Assembly (NCBI RefSeq): GCF_012726175.1
Contig: NZ_JAASAD010000007.1
Location: 124,001 to 188,000, forward strand
DNA from: Micromonospora sp. HNM0581
GTDB taxonomy: Bacteria > Actinomycetota > Actinomycetes > Mycobacteriales > Micromonosporaceae
Reading direction: 5' to 3'
Length of the DNA: 64,000 nucleotides
The notes under the pieces are model-generated. The model searched no databases. It saw nothing but the letters and a program-made list of their open reading frames with translations, and was not told the DNA's origin. Below are positions 16,562 through 24,810 of this stretch, piece by piece. Made by a program: the position numbers and the translations under genes. The stretch's first letter is position 1. Each line of letters begins with the position of its first letter.

Positions 16562-16909
16562 GTGGGCAACCAGATGACCGAGATGCTGAAAGGCACCCTC
16601 GAAGGCATCGTCCTGGCGATCCTGGCGCGCCAATCCGCGTACGGCTACGAGATCACCGCCTGGCTGCGCGACCGCGGCTTCTCGGACATCGCCGAAGGCA
16701 CCATCTACGCGTTACTCGTCCGCATCGAACAGCGTGGTTTCGTGAACGTGGAGAAGGTTCCCTCCGAAAAGGGGCCACCGCGCAAGGTGTACTCCCTCAA
16801 TGCGAAGGGACGGCAGCAACTCGCCGATTTCTGGAGGACGTGGCGCGTCCTCGCGGATCGCATCGAGCAACTCCACCACACCGGCAACCAACACGACCAG
16901 GGAGCGTGA
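16562..16909 (+). CDS. PadR-family transcriptional repressor
   Basis: A 115-aa PadR protein: MLKGTLEGIVLAIL, GYEITAWL, EGTIYALLVRIEQRG and PPRKVYSLNAKGRQQL are the family landmarks of the winged helix, followed by a C-terminal dimerisation helix. GTG 16562 is chosen because of GAGGGG upstream and the usual length; an ATG at 16511 would run through the operator. It starts a four-gene operon with DUF1048 and an ABC exporter and probably represses it. A TTA codon is present at 16712. Confidence 0.9.
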   Translation: MGNQMTEMLKGTLEGIVLAILARQSAYGYEITAWLRDRGFSDIAEGTIYALLVRIEQRGFVNVEKVPSEKGPPRKVYSLNAKGRQQLADFWRTWRVLADRIEQLHHTGNQHDQGA

Positions 16910-16911
16910 AC

Positions 16912-17292
16912 ATGGCCGCGAAGTGGATCGAGACACTGGTCGGGTCACTTGAGCAGAAGAAGCAGTACCGGCACCTCATCGCCCGCATCGAGGCGCTGCC
17001 GGAGCCCTATCGCGGCGCTGCCAAGGCCCTGCACCGGTACTTCATGCACCACGGGGGAGTCCTCGACGGCGACACGCTCACCACGATGCTCGGCGACTTC
17101 GTCGACCTCTGGGAGCGGGCGGTCGTCGACGAGACACCGGTCCGCGCGATCGTCGGCGACGACCCGGTCGAGTTCGCCGAGACCCTCCTGCAGGCGTACG
17201 CCAGCAGGCAGTGGATCGACATCGAGCGAGAGCGCCTCCGGACGGCGATCGACGCTGCCGACGACAACAACGGTGAGGAGAAGAGCGCATGA
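16912..17292 (+). CDS. DUF1048-family protein
   Basis: A 126-aa, largely helical soluble protein with the pattern of DUF1048 (YRHLIARIEALPEPYRGAAK, then a central GD..TTMLGDFVDLWE). It starts two bases after the PadR stop with GGAG upstream and overlaps the ABC ATPase start (ATGA). DUF1048 genes are typically found between PadR regulators and DrrAB-like exporters; their molecular role is not known to me. Confidence 0.8.
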   Translation: MAAKWIETLVGSLEQKKQYRHLIARIEALPEPYRGAAKALHRYFMHHGGVLDGDTLTTMLGDFVDLWERAVVDETPVRAIVGDDPVEFAETLLQAYASRQWIDIERERLRTAIDAADDNNGEEKSA

Positions 17293-18098
17293 CCACCACC
17301 CGCGAACCCGCGATCAAGGTGCAGGCCGTCACCAAGTCGTTCAAGGACCTGCACGTGCTGCAAGGCGTCGAATTCGAGGTGGCAGCGGGAAGCATCTTCG
17401 CGCTGCTCGGCTCGAACGGCGCCGGAAAGACCACGCTGGTGCGGATCCTGTCGACGCTGTTGAAGGCAGACACCGGCACCGCGACCGTCAACGGCTTCGA
17501 CGTCTCCTCGGCACCGGCCGACGTACGCAAGTCGATCAGCCTGACCGGCCAGTTCGCCGCAGTCGACGAGGTGCTCACCGGCCGGGAGAATCTGATCCTG
17601 GTCGCGAAGCTCCGCCACCTCAAGGACCCGGCTGCGATCGCCGACGAACTGCTCGCCCGCTTCTCGCTCACCGATGCCGGAAACCGCAAGGCGGGAACGT
17701 ACTCGGGTGGCATGCGCCGACGACTGGACATCGCGATGAGCCTGGTCGGCAGCCCGCCGGTCGTCTTCCTCGACGAGCCGACGACCGGCCTCGACCCGCA
17801 GGCCCGCATCGAGGTCTGGGAGACGGTGAAGCAACTCGCCGAAGGTGGCACCACAATCCTGCTGACCACGCAGTACCTCGACGAGGCCGAGCAACTCGCC
17901 GACCGGATCGCGATCCTGCACAAGGGCACGATCATCCAGAACGGCACCCTGGCCGAGCTGAAGCAACTCCTTCCGGCAGCCAAGGTCGAGTACATCGAGA
18001 AGCAGCCGAGCCTCGAGGACGTCTTCCTCGCCCTCGTCGGCGAGACCAACGCCACCGCCGACCAGGCGACCACGCCCGCAGGAGAGGAAACCCGATGA
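17289..18098 (+). CDS. ABC transporter ATP-binding protein, DrrA-like
   Basis: A 269-aa ATPase with Walker A GSNGAGKTT (about 41-49), signature YSGGMRRR (about 137-144) and Walker B VVFLDEPTTGLDP (about 158-170). The C-terminal extension ending in a PSLEDVFLALVG motif is typical of drug-exporter ATPases of the DrrA group. It is coupled by ATGA overlaps both to the DUF1048 gene and to the permease. The likely role is energising export of a hydrophobic compound; the substrate is unknown. Confidence 0.93.
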   Translation: MTTTREPAIKVQAVTKSFKDLHVLQGVEFEVAAGSIFALLGSNGAGKTTLVRILSTLLKADTGTATVNGFDVSSAPADVRKSISLTGQFAAVDEVLTGRENLILVAKLRHLKDPAAIADELLARFSLTDAGNRKAGTYSGGMRRRLDIAMSLVGSPPVVFLDEPTTGLDPQARIEVWETVKQLAEGGTTILLTTQYLDEAEQLADRIAILHKGTIIQNGTLAELKQLLPAAKVEYIEKQPSLEDVFLALVGETNATADQATTPAGEETR

Positions 18099-18859
18099 CC
18101 GCCCACGCTCTCAGCGACACCGGAACCCTCACCGGCCGCTCGCTGCGTCACATCCTCCGCAGCCCGGACACCATCATCACCACCGCGATCACCCCGATCG
18201 CGCTACTCCTGCTGTTCGTGTACGTGCTCGGTGGAGCCATCAACACCGGATCAGGCGAGTCGTACATCAACTACATGCTGCCGGGCATCCTGCTCATCAC
18301 CATCGCGTCCGGCATCGCCTACACCGCGTACCGCCTTTTCCTCGACATGCAAGGCGGCATCTTCGAGCGCTTCCAGTCGATGCCGATCTCGCGGCCCTCC
18401 GTACTCTGGGCGCATGTCCTGACCTCGCTCATCGCCAACCTGGCCTCCCTCGTGATCGTCATCGGCGTCGCCTTGATCATGGGGTTCCGCACCGGCGCAT
18501 CCGTGGTCAACTGGCTCGCCGCCGCCGGCATCCTGATCCTGTTCACTCTCGCCCTCAGTTGGATCGCCGTCATGCCGGGCCTGACAGCCAAGACCATCGA
18601 CGGTGCGAGCGGCTTCAGCTACCCACTGATCTTCCTCCCTTTCATCAGCTCGGCGTTCGTCCCCACCGACTCGATGCCCGGCCCGGTCGCGTGGTTCGCC
18701 GAGAACCAGCCGGTGACGTCCATCGTGAACACTCTCCGCGCCCTGTTCGCCGAGCAACCCGTCGGTAACGACCTCTGGGTCGCGCTCGCCTGGTGCGTCG
18801 GGCTGCTCGTGGTGGCGTACGTCGGTGCGACCGCGATCTACCGGAAGAAGATCAGCTGA
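18095..18859 (+). CDS. ABC-2 type exporter permease, DrrB-like
   Basis: A 254-aa membrane protein with about six predicted transmembrane segments (LLLLFVYVLGG, ILLITIASGIAY, ASLVIVIGVALIMG, ILILFTLALSWIAV, YPLIFLPFISSAFVP, LLVVAYVGATAIY). The cytosolic stretch FERFQSMPISR and the FVPTDSMPGP loop are hallmarks of the DrrB/ABC-2 family. Last gene of the PadR operon. Confidence 0.92.
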   Translation: MTAHALSDTGTLTGRSLRHILRSPDTIITTAITPIALLLLFVYVLGGAINTGSGESYINYMLPGILLITIASGIAYTAYRLFLDMQGGIFERFQSMPISRPSVLWAHVLTSLIANLASLVIVIGVALIMGFRTGASVVNWLAAAGILILFTLALSWIAVMPGLTAKTIDGASGFSYPLIFLPFISSAFVPTDSMPGPVAWFAENQPVTSIVNTLRALFAEQPVGNDLWVALAWCVGLLVVAYVGATAIYRKKIS

Positions 18860-18925
18860 CCGGTCGCCCCGTGACAGCGCCGCATCCGTACGGGTGCGGC
18901 GCTGCCCTCTGTGTGGGCTGGTCAG

Positions 18926-20068
18926 TCAACGGCGCAGCGCGTTGAGTCGGGCGGCCTGCCGAGTCAAATGGTCGACCTCCGGATGGCTCAGTGCCGCTCG
19001 GGCAGCCTCGGCGTACAGCCGCGCCGCGGTAACCAGGTCCCCGTCACGCTCGTGCAGGTGGGCGGCGACAGCGGCGTAGCGGGGCAGCGTGGGGTCGAGG
19101 TCCACCAGGGCGGCCAGGCCGGCCCGTGGTCCGTCGGCCTCGCCGACCGCTACGGCCCGGTTGAGGCGGGCCACCGGACTGTCCGTGAGGCGCACCAGTT
19201 CGTCGTACCACTCGACGATCTGCACCCAGTCGGTCTCCTCGGTGGTGCGGGCGTCGGCGTGCAGCGCGGCGACGGCGGCCTGAGCCTGGAACTCGCCCAG
19301 GCGGTCACGGGCCAACGCGTTCTGGAGCACCTGCACGCCCTCGGCGATCAGGTGACGGTCCCAGAGACCACGGTCCTGTTCGGCCAGCGGCACCAGCCGG
19401 CCACCGGTGGCAGTCCGCGCCGGGCGACGGGCGTGATGGAGCAGCATGAGCGCGAGCAGACCCGCCACCTCCTCGTGCCGGATCCTGGCCGCCAACTGGC
19501 GGGTGAGTCGGATCGCCTCCGCAGCGAGGTCGACGTCGCCGGAGTGGCCCTCGTTGAAGACCAGGTAGAGCACGCGCAGCACGGTGCTGACGTCACCCGG
19601 CTGGTTGAACCGGACACCGGTGACGGTCCGCTTGGCCCGGCTGATCCGTTGCGCCATCGTCGTCTCCGGCACCAGGTAGGCCCGGGCGATCTGGCGTGTG
19701 GTCAGTCCGCCCACCGCCCGCAGCGTCAGCGCCACCGCCGAGGCCGGGGTCAACGACGGATGCGCGCACAGGAAGTACAGCGCGAGCGTGTCGTCCACCG
19801 GTTCACCCGGTGCCGGCGTGGGCTCCAACTCCACCAGGGCCTCGCGCCGTCGCCGCGACGTGTCCGCGCGAGCCGCGTCGAGGAACTTCCGCCAGGACAC
19901 GGCGACCAGCCAGCCCTTGGGGTCGCGTGGCGGATCGGTTGGCCATGCCCGGACGGCCTCGACCAACGCGTCCTGTACGGCATCCTCGGCCGTCGCGAAG
20001 TCGACTCCGCGACGGACGAGGATGCCGATCACGGCGGGAGCAAGGGTCCGCAGGACAGCCTCATCCAC
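18926..20068 (-). CDS. ECF42-type RNA polymerase sigma factor (DUF6596)
   Basis: A 380-aa sigma-70 family protein. The N-terminal sigma2 region (FATAEDAVQDALVEAV, then P.GWL) and the sigma4 HTH (LTLRAVGGLTTRQIARAYLV, then MAQRISRAK) are followed by a C-terminal helical TPR-like extension of about 200 residues (VLYLVFNEGHS, RLTRQLAARI, LNRAVAVGEADGP) that defines ECF42/DUF6596 members. GTG 20068 follows the YCII stop by six bases, with GGAG upstream. The upstream partner is a YCII/DGPF protein, the usual ECF42 partner. The inducing signal is unknown. Confidence 0.92.
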   Translation of the reverse strand: MDEAVLRTLAPAVIGILVRRGVDFATAEDAVQDALVEAVRAWPTDPPRDPKGWLVAVSWRKFLDAARADTSRRRREALVELEPTPAPGEPVDDTLALYFLCAHPSLTPASAVALTLRAVGGLTTRQIARAYLVPETTMAQRISRAKRTVTGVRFNQPGDVSTVLRVLYLVFNEGHSGDVDLAAEAIRLTRQLAARIRHEEVAGLLALMLLHHARRPARTATGGRLVPLAEQDRGLWDRHLIAEGVQVLQNALARDRLGEFQAQAAVAALHADARTTEETDWVQIVEWYDELVRLTDSPVARLNRAVAVGEADGPRAGLAALVDLDPTLPRYAAVAAHLHERDGDLVTAARLYAEAARAALSHPEVDHLTRQAARLNALRR

Positions 20069-20074
20069 CGTGCG

Positions 20075-20482
20075 TCACTCCGAGATGGTCGGCGGCTCGG
20101 TCAGGAACGGCCGCACCTCAAGCCACTCGTGCAGCGGCTTCCCGCCTACTCCGGGCGCCGCGGACAGTTCGCCGGCCAGTTCCAGCGCCCGGTCGTAGGT
20201 GTCGACGTCGATCACCATCCAGCCGGCGATGAGATCCTTGGTCTCGGCGAACGGACCGTCGGTGACCGGCGGTCGTCCCTCGCCGTCGTACCGGACGAAC
20301 GTCCCCTCCGGGGAGAGCGCCTGTCCCTCGACGAACTCGCCGGTCTCTTCGAGCCGGGCCGCGAAGTCACGCATGTACTGCACGTGGGCCGAGATCTCCT
20401 CGGGCGTCCACTGGTCCATCGGCACGTCGTGCAGCGGGGTCGGACCGCCACGGTAGTGCTTGAGCAGCAGGTACTTGGCCAT
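20075..20482 (-). CDS. YCII/DGPF-domain protein, partner of the ECF42 sigma factor
   Basis: A 135-aa protein starting MAKYLLLKHYRGG with AAGGAG seven bases upstream; a longer start at 20527 lacks a ribosome site. Landmarks are FVEGQALSPEGTFVRYDGEG, then VTDGPFAETKDLIAGWMVID, which contains the DGPF signature. Homologues sit beside ECF42 genes and are probable sigma-regulated targets or modulators. First gene of a two-gene minus-strand operon. Confidence 0.9.
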   Translation of the reverse strand: MAKYLLLKHYRGGPTPLHDVPMDQWTPEEISAHVQYMRDFAARLEETGEFVEGQALSPEGTFVRYDGEGRPPVTDGPFAETKDLIAGWMVIDVDTYDRALELAGELSAAPGVGGKPLHEWLEVRPFLTEPPTISE

Positions 20483-20616
20483 TGGATGCTCCTTGTCAGG
20501 TACGGGCCATTGTGGCCGCGTTCGCACCGAGGACGGAGCCCGACCCGGCTTCTCGACATGCCGCCGGGGAATTTTCGCTCAGGTTCGCCGGACGCCACTC
20601 ACCTGGTTCGTCGCCC

Positions 20617-20653
20617 GGTGGTCCCCGCCCGGTGACAACGGGCGGGGACCGCC
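20617..20653 (-). terminator. Strong GC hairpin downstream of the secreted repeat protein
   Basis: An inverted repeat of 15 bp (one wobble pair) closed by a 7-nt loop, with GTCCCCGCCCG as the core left arm at 20621-20631. It sits 5 bp beyond the stop of the 20658-21743 gene, as expected for a factor-independent or actinobacterial I-shaped terminator. No U-tract. Confidence 0.7.
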
Positions 20654-20657
20654 CAAC

Positions 20658-21743
20658 TCAAACGCTCGACGCGAAGGTCGAGCTGAACCCGACGTCCTGC
20701 GGTCGGCCGGCGTTGTCGAAGCAGGCAACCGGCAACACCGCATCGCTGCCGAACTGCGCCCATCGAGCTTGGATGGTGCAGTACGAGGGGCCGTCACCGA
20801 TCGCGGTCACCTGAGCCGTGGTGCTCTTCTCGTGCAGGGCCGGGAACTTGACCGTGTAGGTGCCGAGGCCCGTGGGACCGAAGCCGTTCGCGCCCACGCC
20901 GAGCGGGTGGGAGTAGTTCGTCGGGCCGACGAAGGGCGTCGCGAGGTACCCGAAGTACTTCGGTGGGCCGAACGACGCGTAGACCGAGCGTTCCCGGTGG
21001 AACGACACGGTGAAATCGCTGTTGATCAACACGCCGGTGGTCGGATCGTGGCAGGCGACGTAGACGAGCACGTCCGGGCCGGTCGCGCCCCAGCGAAGGA
21101 TCTTGCACCGGCGCGGTTGTGCGTTCGGCTGCTGGGCGGTCACCTGTACGTTCCCGGACAGCGCGCCGGCTGTGCCGACCGCCAGGAAACGCATCGCGTA
21201 GACGCCCACCCCGACGTTGGTGACGGTGACCGGTGCCCCGGCGGAGTTGTACGCCTGGGCGAGGGCGTTCGACAACACCTGCGCGGAGGCGTACGCCCCG
21301 ACGCCGGCCGGTAGGACACCGGAGCTCACCGTCCACAACACCGTGAACGGCGTGTCGGCCGGGATGCCGCCGGGGCGGAAACACTGCACGTCGACGATCT
21401 CGTCGGTGCCGGCGCTGTTCCAGCGCACGAGCTGGCAGAACCGGCCGTCCCGCGCCACGGCGGTCACGTGTGCGTTGCCGCGGGCGCCCAGGGCGATGCT
21501 CGGGAACCGAACCAGGAACCGGCCGGGGGCGATCTTGCCGCCGGTGGCGACCGGGCCCGCAGCCCAGCTGCCGAACTGGTAGGGAGCGGGCAACGGTGTC
21601 CAGGCCGGCACGGTGGGATCGTCGACGTACGCGAAGCCGAAGCGGTCGGCGGTGGCGGCCGTGGCCGGCACGCCCGGGATGAGCAGTGCCGCCGCCAGCA
21701 TGGCGGCCAGGGCGGCGCAGAGGTGACGGAAACGGAGGGACAT
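20658..21743 (-). CDS. Secreted protein with three tandem ~110-aa repeats, function unknown
   Basis: A 361-aa protein with a clear Sec signal peptide (LCAALAAMLAAALLIPG, cleavage near ATAATA). The mature part is three divergent copies of one domain. Each copy opens with an aromatic FAY/GAY/VYA strand, continues with V.RF or V.FP, and closes with a cysteine, a tryptophan, VACF or VQCF, a glycine and FTV or F.STF; each therefore carries two cysteines, a likely disulphide. ATG 21743 is preferred to GTG 21749 because TTGGAG stands five bases before it. It is monocistronic and followed by a strong hairpin. No enzymatic motif was seen; a beta-sandwich surface protein is plausible. Confidence 0.8.
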   Translation of the reverse strand: MSLRFRHLCAALAAMLAAALLIPGVPATAATADRFGFAYVDDPTVPAWTPLPAPYQFGSWAAGPVATGGKIAPGRFLVRFPSIALGARGNAHVTAVARDGRFCQLVRWNSAGTDEIVDVQCFRPGGIPADTPFTVLWTVSSGVLPAGVGAYASAQVLSNALAQAYNSAGAPVTVTNVGVGVYAMRFLAVGTAGALSGNVQVTAQQPNAQPRRCKILRWGATGPDVLVYVACHDPTTGVLINSDFTVSFHRERSVYASFGPPKYFGYLATPFVGPTNYSHPLGVGANGFGPTGLGTYTVKFPALHEKSTTAQVTAIGDGPSYCTIQARWAQFGSDAVLPVACFDNAGRPQDVGFSSTFASSV

Positions 21744-21849
21744 GGCCACTCCAATCGGTGGTGGTCGACGTTGCAGTCACTGTTTCGGATACCGGTCAAG
21801 GTCACAGTCGGCTTGCCTACAACCGGCGGGACGGATGGCCGGTTCCAGT

Positions 21850-22551
21850 TCAGCTGCGTGGCCCCGGCGAGCCCGGGAGTTTCCCCCGATCGTCGAGTAC
21901 GAGCGGGGCACGGCCACGCACCGTGTACCGCACGTGGGTGACCTGGGGGGTGGGGACCACCCGGTCGGGGACGAGCTCGATCGCCTCGAGATCATCGAGA
22001 CCCAGGTCGTCGAAGAGTCGTAGTCCGGCGCCGAGAACAACCGGCACCACGTGCAGCTCCAACTCGTCGAGTAGTCCCGCCCGCAGCACCTGCCGGACCA
22101 GGCTGCCGCCGCCGGCCACCGCGACGTTCTTGTCGCCGGCGGCGGCCCGGGCCTGGGTCACCGCGCTCACCAGCCCGTCGGTGACGTAGGTGAAGCTGGT
22201 GCCGCCCTGGCGATGCAGTGTCGGGCGGGGCCGGTGGGTCACGACGAAGACCGGCGCGCGGAACGGTGGCTCGTCGCCCCACGGCACCTCGCCGCCGTCG
22301 GCCATCCGGCGTCCCATCAGGTACGCGCCGGCCGCAGCGAACGACTCGGCGATGATTTCGGAGTCGGCGTCGCGGCGGCCACCGGCGAAGCCCTGCCGCT
22401 CGCGCCAGGCCATCGCCTCCGTGGCCCATCGGGTCACCCGGAAGAACGCGTGGCTCTCCGCCGACCGTAACCAGTCGCCGTCACCGTCGTGCAGCGGGCC
22501 GGCGTAGTAGCCGTCCACCGACACCGACAATTGGGCGGTCACCTTCGTCAT
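21850..22551 (-). CDS. Dihydrofolate reductase-like / RibD C-terminal family reductase
   Basis: A 233-aa protein. The start TAQLSVSVDGYYAGP, middle AYLMGRRMADGG, PVFVVTHRP and NVAVAGGGSLVRQVLRAGLLDELELHVVPV follow the RibD_C/DHFR-like fold pattern, including the glycine-rich NADPH loop. Such proteins are NADPH reductases of mostly unknown substrate and often sit near ECF42/YCII modules, as here. ATG 22551 has GGGAGG eight bases upstream; an in-frame GTG at 22581 would add an unlikely leader. Confidence 0.85.
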   Translation of the reverse strand: MTKVTAQLSVSVDGYYAGPLHDGDGDWLRSAESHAFFRVTRWATEAMAWRERQGFAGGRRDADSEIIAESFAAAGAYLMGRRMADGGEVPWGDEPPFRAPVFVVTHRPRPTLHRQGGTSFTYVTDGLVSAVTQARAAAGDKNVAVAGGGSLVRQVLRAGLLDELELHVVPVVLGAGLRLFDDLGLDDLEAIELVPDRVVPTPQVTHVRYTVRGRAPLVLDDRGKLPGSPGPRS

Positions 22552-22626
22552 GTCCGTTCCTCCCGGTCTGGCGACTCCCACCGTGGGTGCCGACCCTTCC
22601 GTGGATCGGAGCCGGACGGTGCGTTT

Positions 22627-23853
22627 CTACCGGACCTCGGAGTGTGCTGGGTCACACGAGCGCCGGGTCGGGTCGGATGCGGCGGCGGCTCGGCGCAGCA
22701 GGTACCGCCGTTCGGGTTCGCTGCCGGCCCGGTGCGCCGCTGTCCGCCACTGCGCTGCGGCTGCGGCCCGGTCGCCAGCGAGGTCGAGCAGGTGGGCGCG
22801 AACGGCGTGCAGTCGGTGGTGACCGGCCAGCAGCCCCGACTCCAGCTCGGACAGTACCGCCAGCCCGGCGGTCGGCCCGCAGACGACGCCCACCGCCACC
22901 GCCCGGTTCAGGGTGACCACCGGGTTGGGCGCGAGGCGTTCCAGCAGCTCGTACAGGGCGAGCACCTGCGGCCAGTCCGTCGCTGCGGTGTTCGGCGCCT
23001 CGGCGTGCACCGCCGCGATCGCGGCCTGGATCCGGTACGGGCCGGGTGGTGAGGCGGCCAGGCTCTGCTCGACCAGGGCACGTCCCTCGTCGATCGCCCG
23101 TCGGTCCCAACGTCGACGGTCCTGTTTCGCGAGCGGCACCAGTTCGCCGTTCGGGTCGACCCTGGCCGTCGCGCGGGCCTCGGTGAGCAGCATCAGCGCG
23201 AGCAGGCCGCCTGTCTCCCCGTCGCCGGGCAGCTGCTCGTGCAGTCGACGAGTGAGCCGTAGCGCCTGCCCGGTCAGGTCGGCGCGACGCAGGTGGGGGC
23301 CGTTGCTGGCGCTGTACCCCTCGTTGAACATCAGGTACAACACCTGGCGTACGACGGACAGCCGGATCTCCCGCTCGGTCTGCGACGGCGGCGCGAATCG
23401 GGCGTCTGCCTCCCGCAGGCGCAGTTTGGCGCGGGAGATCCGTTGCCCCATGGTCCGCTCCGAGACCAGGAAGGCGGCGGCGACCTCGGTGGTGGTGAGC
23501 CCACCCACCGCGCGCAGGGTCAGTGCCAGCTGGGCAGCGGAGGACAGGGCCGGGTGGCAACAGAGCAGGAACAACTCCAGCAGGTCGTCGCGGGGTGGTT
23601 CGGTGTCGGGTGGCGGGGCGACATGGGTGTCGTGTGGGGTGAGGCGCAGTGCCGTACGTTCCCGGCGGGCGCGGGCGGCGTCGGCGCGTACCAGATCGAC
23701 GTAGCGGCGGGCGGCGACCGTGTGCAACCAGCCTGACGGTTGCTCGGGAAGCCCGTCGAGCGGCCACCTCTCGACGGCGGCGACAAGTGCCTCCTGCACG
23801 GCGTCCTCGGCCCGGTCGAATTCGCCGTACCGGCGGACGAGCGTGGCAAGCAC
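22627..23853 (-). CDS. Second ECF42-type sigma factor (DUF6596), start uncertain
   Basis: A 408-aa protein from GTG 23853, with sigma2 (FDRAEDAVQEALVAAV), sigma4 (LTLRAVGGLTTTEVAAAFLV, then MGQRISRAK) and the helical DUF6596 extension (VLYLMFNEGYS, LNRAVAVGVVCGP). Compared with the first ECF42 protein here, GTG 23853 omits about 16 N-terminal residues that are still encoded upstream in the same frame (AAVDLLRRLAPQ) but without ATG, GTG or TTG. A CTG near 23898, or re-initiation after the YCII stop at 23901, is possible. Upstream lies a YCII gene, the standard partner. Confidence 0.9.
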   Translation of the reverse strand: MLATLVRRYGEFDRAEDAVQEALVAAVERWPLDGLPEQPSGWLHTVAARRYVDLVRADAARARRERTALRLTPHDTHVAPPPDTEPPRDDLLELFLLCCHPALSSAAQLALTLRAVGGLTTTEVAAAFLVSERTMGQRISRAKLRLREADARFAPPSQTEREIRLSVVRQVLYLMFNEGYSASNGPHLRRADLTGQALRLTRRLHEQLPGDGETGGLLALMLLTEARATARVDPNGELVPLAKQDRRRWDRRAIDEGRALVEQSLAASPPGPYRIQAAIAAVHAEAPNTAATDWPQVLALYELLERLAPNPVVTLNRAVAVGVVCGPTAGLAVLSELESGLLAGHHRLHAVRAHLLDLAGDRAAAAAQWRTAAHRAGSEPERRYLLRRAAAASDPTRRSCDPAHSEVR

Positions 23854-23900
23854 CTGTGGCGCGAGCCGGCGCAGCAGATCGACGGCTGCCGGATCGAGGC

Positions 23901-24269
23901 TCAGTGGTCCGCTCCGTCGTCGGTCATCAGCGGCCAGATCTCGATGCCGCCACCCTCGGTGCCGAACCGCAGACCCGGATAGTCCCGGGCGATCGCCAGT
24001 GCCCGCTGCTCGTCGTCGACGTCGACCACGAAGTACGAGCCGACGTACTCCTTTGCCTCCAGGTACGGCCCGTCCGTGACCACCGGGGTGCCGGCGGCGA
24101 TCCGCACCGACCGGGGAAGCGACACGAGGCCCTGTACGTCGACCAGTTCGCCGGTGGCTCGCAGTGTCTCGTTGAAGGCGTCCACCTCTCCGATCAGTGT
24201 GGTCAGGTCGGCGTCCGGGAGGCTGCCCCAGATCTCCTCGTTACCGTAGATCAACATCAGATACTTCAC
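23901..24269 (-). CDS. YCII-domain protein, partner of the second ECF42 sigma factor
   Basis: A 122-aa protein. It begins at GTG 24269 (KYLMLIYGNEE), seven bases after GGAGG; an open frame extending upstream to 24581 has no family match. Landmarks are VDVQGLVSLPRSVRI and VTDGPYLEAKEYVGSYFVVDVD, a DGPF-like motif with Y in place of F. It precedes the sigma gene by 48 bp or less and is presumably co-transcribed. Confidence 0.88.
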   Translation of the reverse strand: MKYLMLIYGNEEIWGSLPDADLTTLIGEVDAFNETLRATGELVDVQGLVSLPRSVRIAAGTPVVTDGPYLEAKEYVGSYFVVDVDDEQRALAIARDYPGLRFGTEGGGIEIWPLMTDDGADH

Positions 24270-24540
24270 GTATCGCCTCCATGACGGTCGATAAGTCTGA
24301 AAAAGGACAGGACGGTGGGACCTGCCCCGATGCACTGTTGTAGCAGGTAGAGAGGCTGCGGATGGCGGGCCACATCCGATCCTCCGGCCCTCGCGGGAAT
24401 CGTGACGTCCCGCTGGCCGCCAGTACGGATCCCGCCGGGGCGCGTCGTCGCGCCACCCGGCTCCGGCCCGCCGTCGCCGACCAGCCGCACCGTCGGTGTT
24501 GCACCGCTGGTCACGGCGACCAAGCCAGGAAGGAGCCGCC

Positions 24541-24810
24541 ATGGCCGCTCCCACCGTGAACGTTTCGATGGACCCCACCACCTACTCACCCGGCGAGCCG
24601 ATGCTGCTCACCGTCAACTACGCCGATCCGGACAACCAGCGGCTCACCGTGACGGTCACGGTGGCCGACGCACGGGGCAACCGTAGTGCCCCTGTCTCGG
24701 TGACCGCCGTGATCGACCCGCTCACCGTCACCGTCGCCGACGACTCGGGGCGCACCTGGTCGCGAGTCTCCGACAACGGCGCGGTGGCCGTCTTCCGGGC
24801 GGTGGCGTGA
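24541..24810 (+). CDS. Small Ig-like beta-sandwich protein, no export signal
   Basis: An 89-aa protein starting at ATG 24541 with a strong AGGAAGGAG ribosome site. Alternating beta strands (MLLTVNYADPDNQRLTVTVTV, shown only as its pattern of V/T alternation, then SAPVSVTAVIDPLTVTVADD) suggest one immunoglobulin-like module. There is no signal peptide or membrane anchor. It is coupled by a one-base overlap (TGATG) to the TIM-barrel protein. Such pairs resemble actinophage minor tail or fibre components, which is inference. Confidence 0.65.
   Translation: MAAPTVNVSMDPTTYSPGEPMLLTVNYADPDNQRLTVTVTVADARGNRSAPVSVTAVIDPLTVTVADDSGRTWSRVSDNGAVAVFRAVA

Noticed and set aside
16949..18094. Upstream extension of the ABC permease frame to 636 codons
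   Set aside because: The extension is an off-frame reading of the DUF1048 and ATPase genes; the real start is ATG 18095 with an ATGA overlap.
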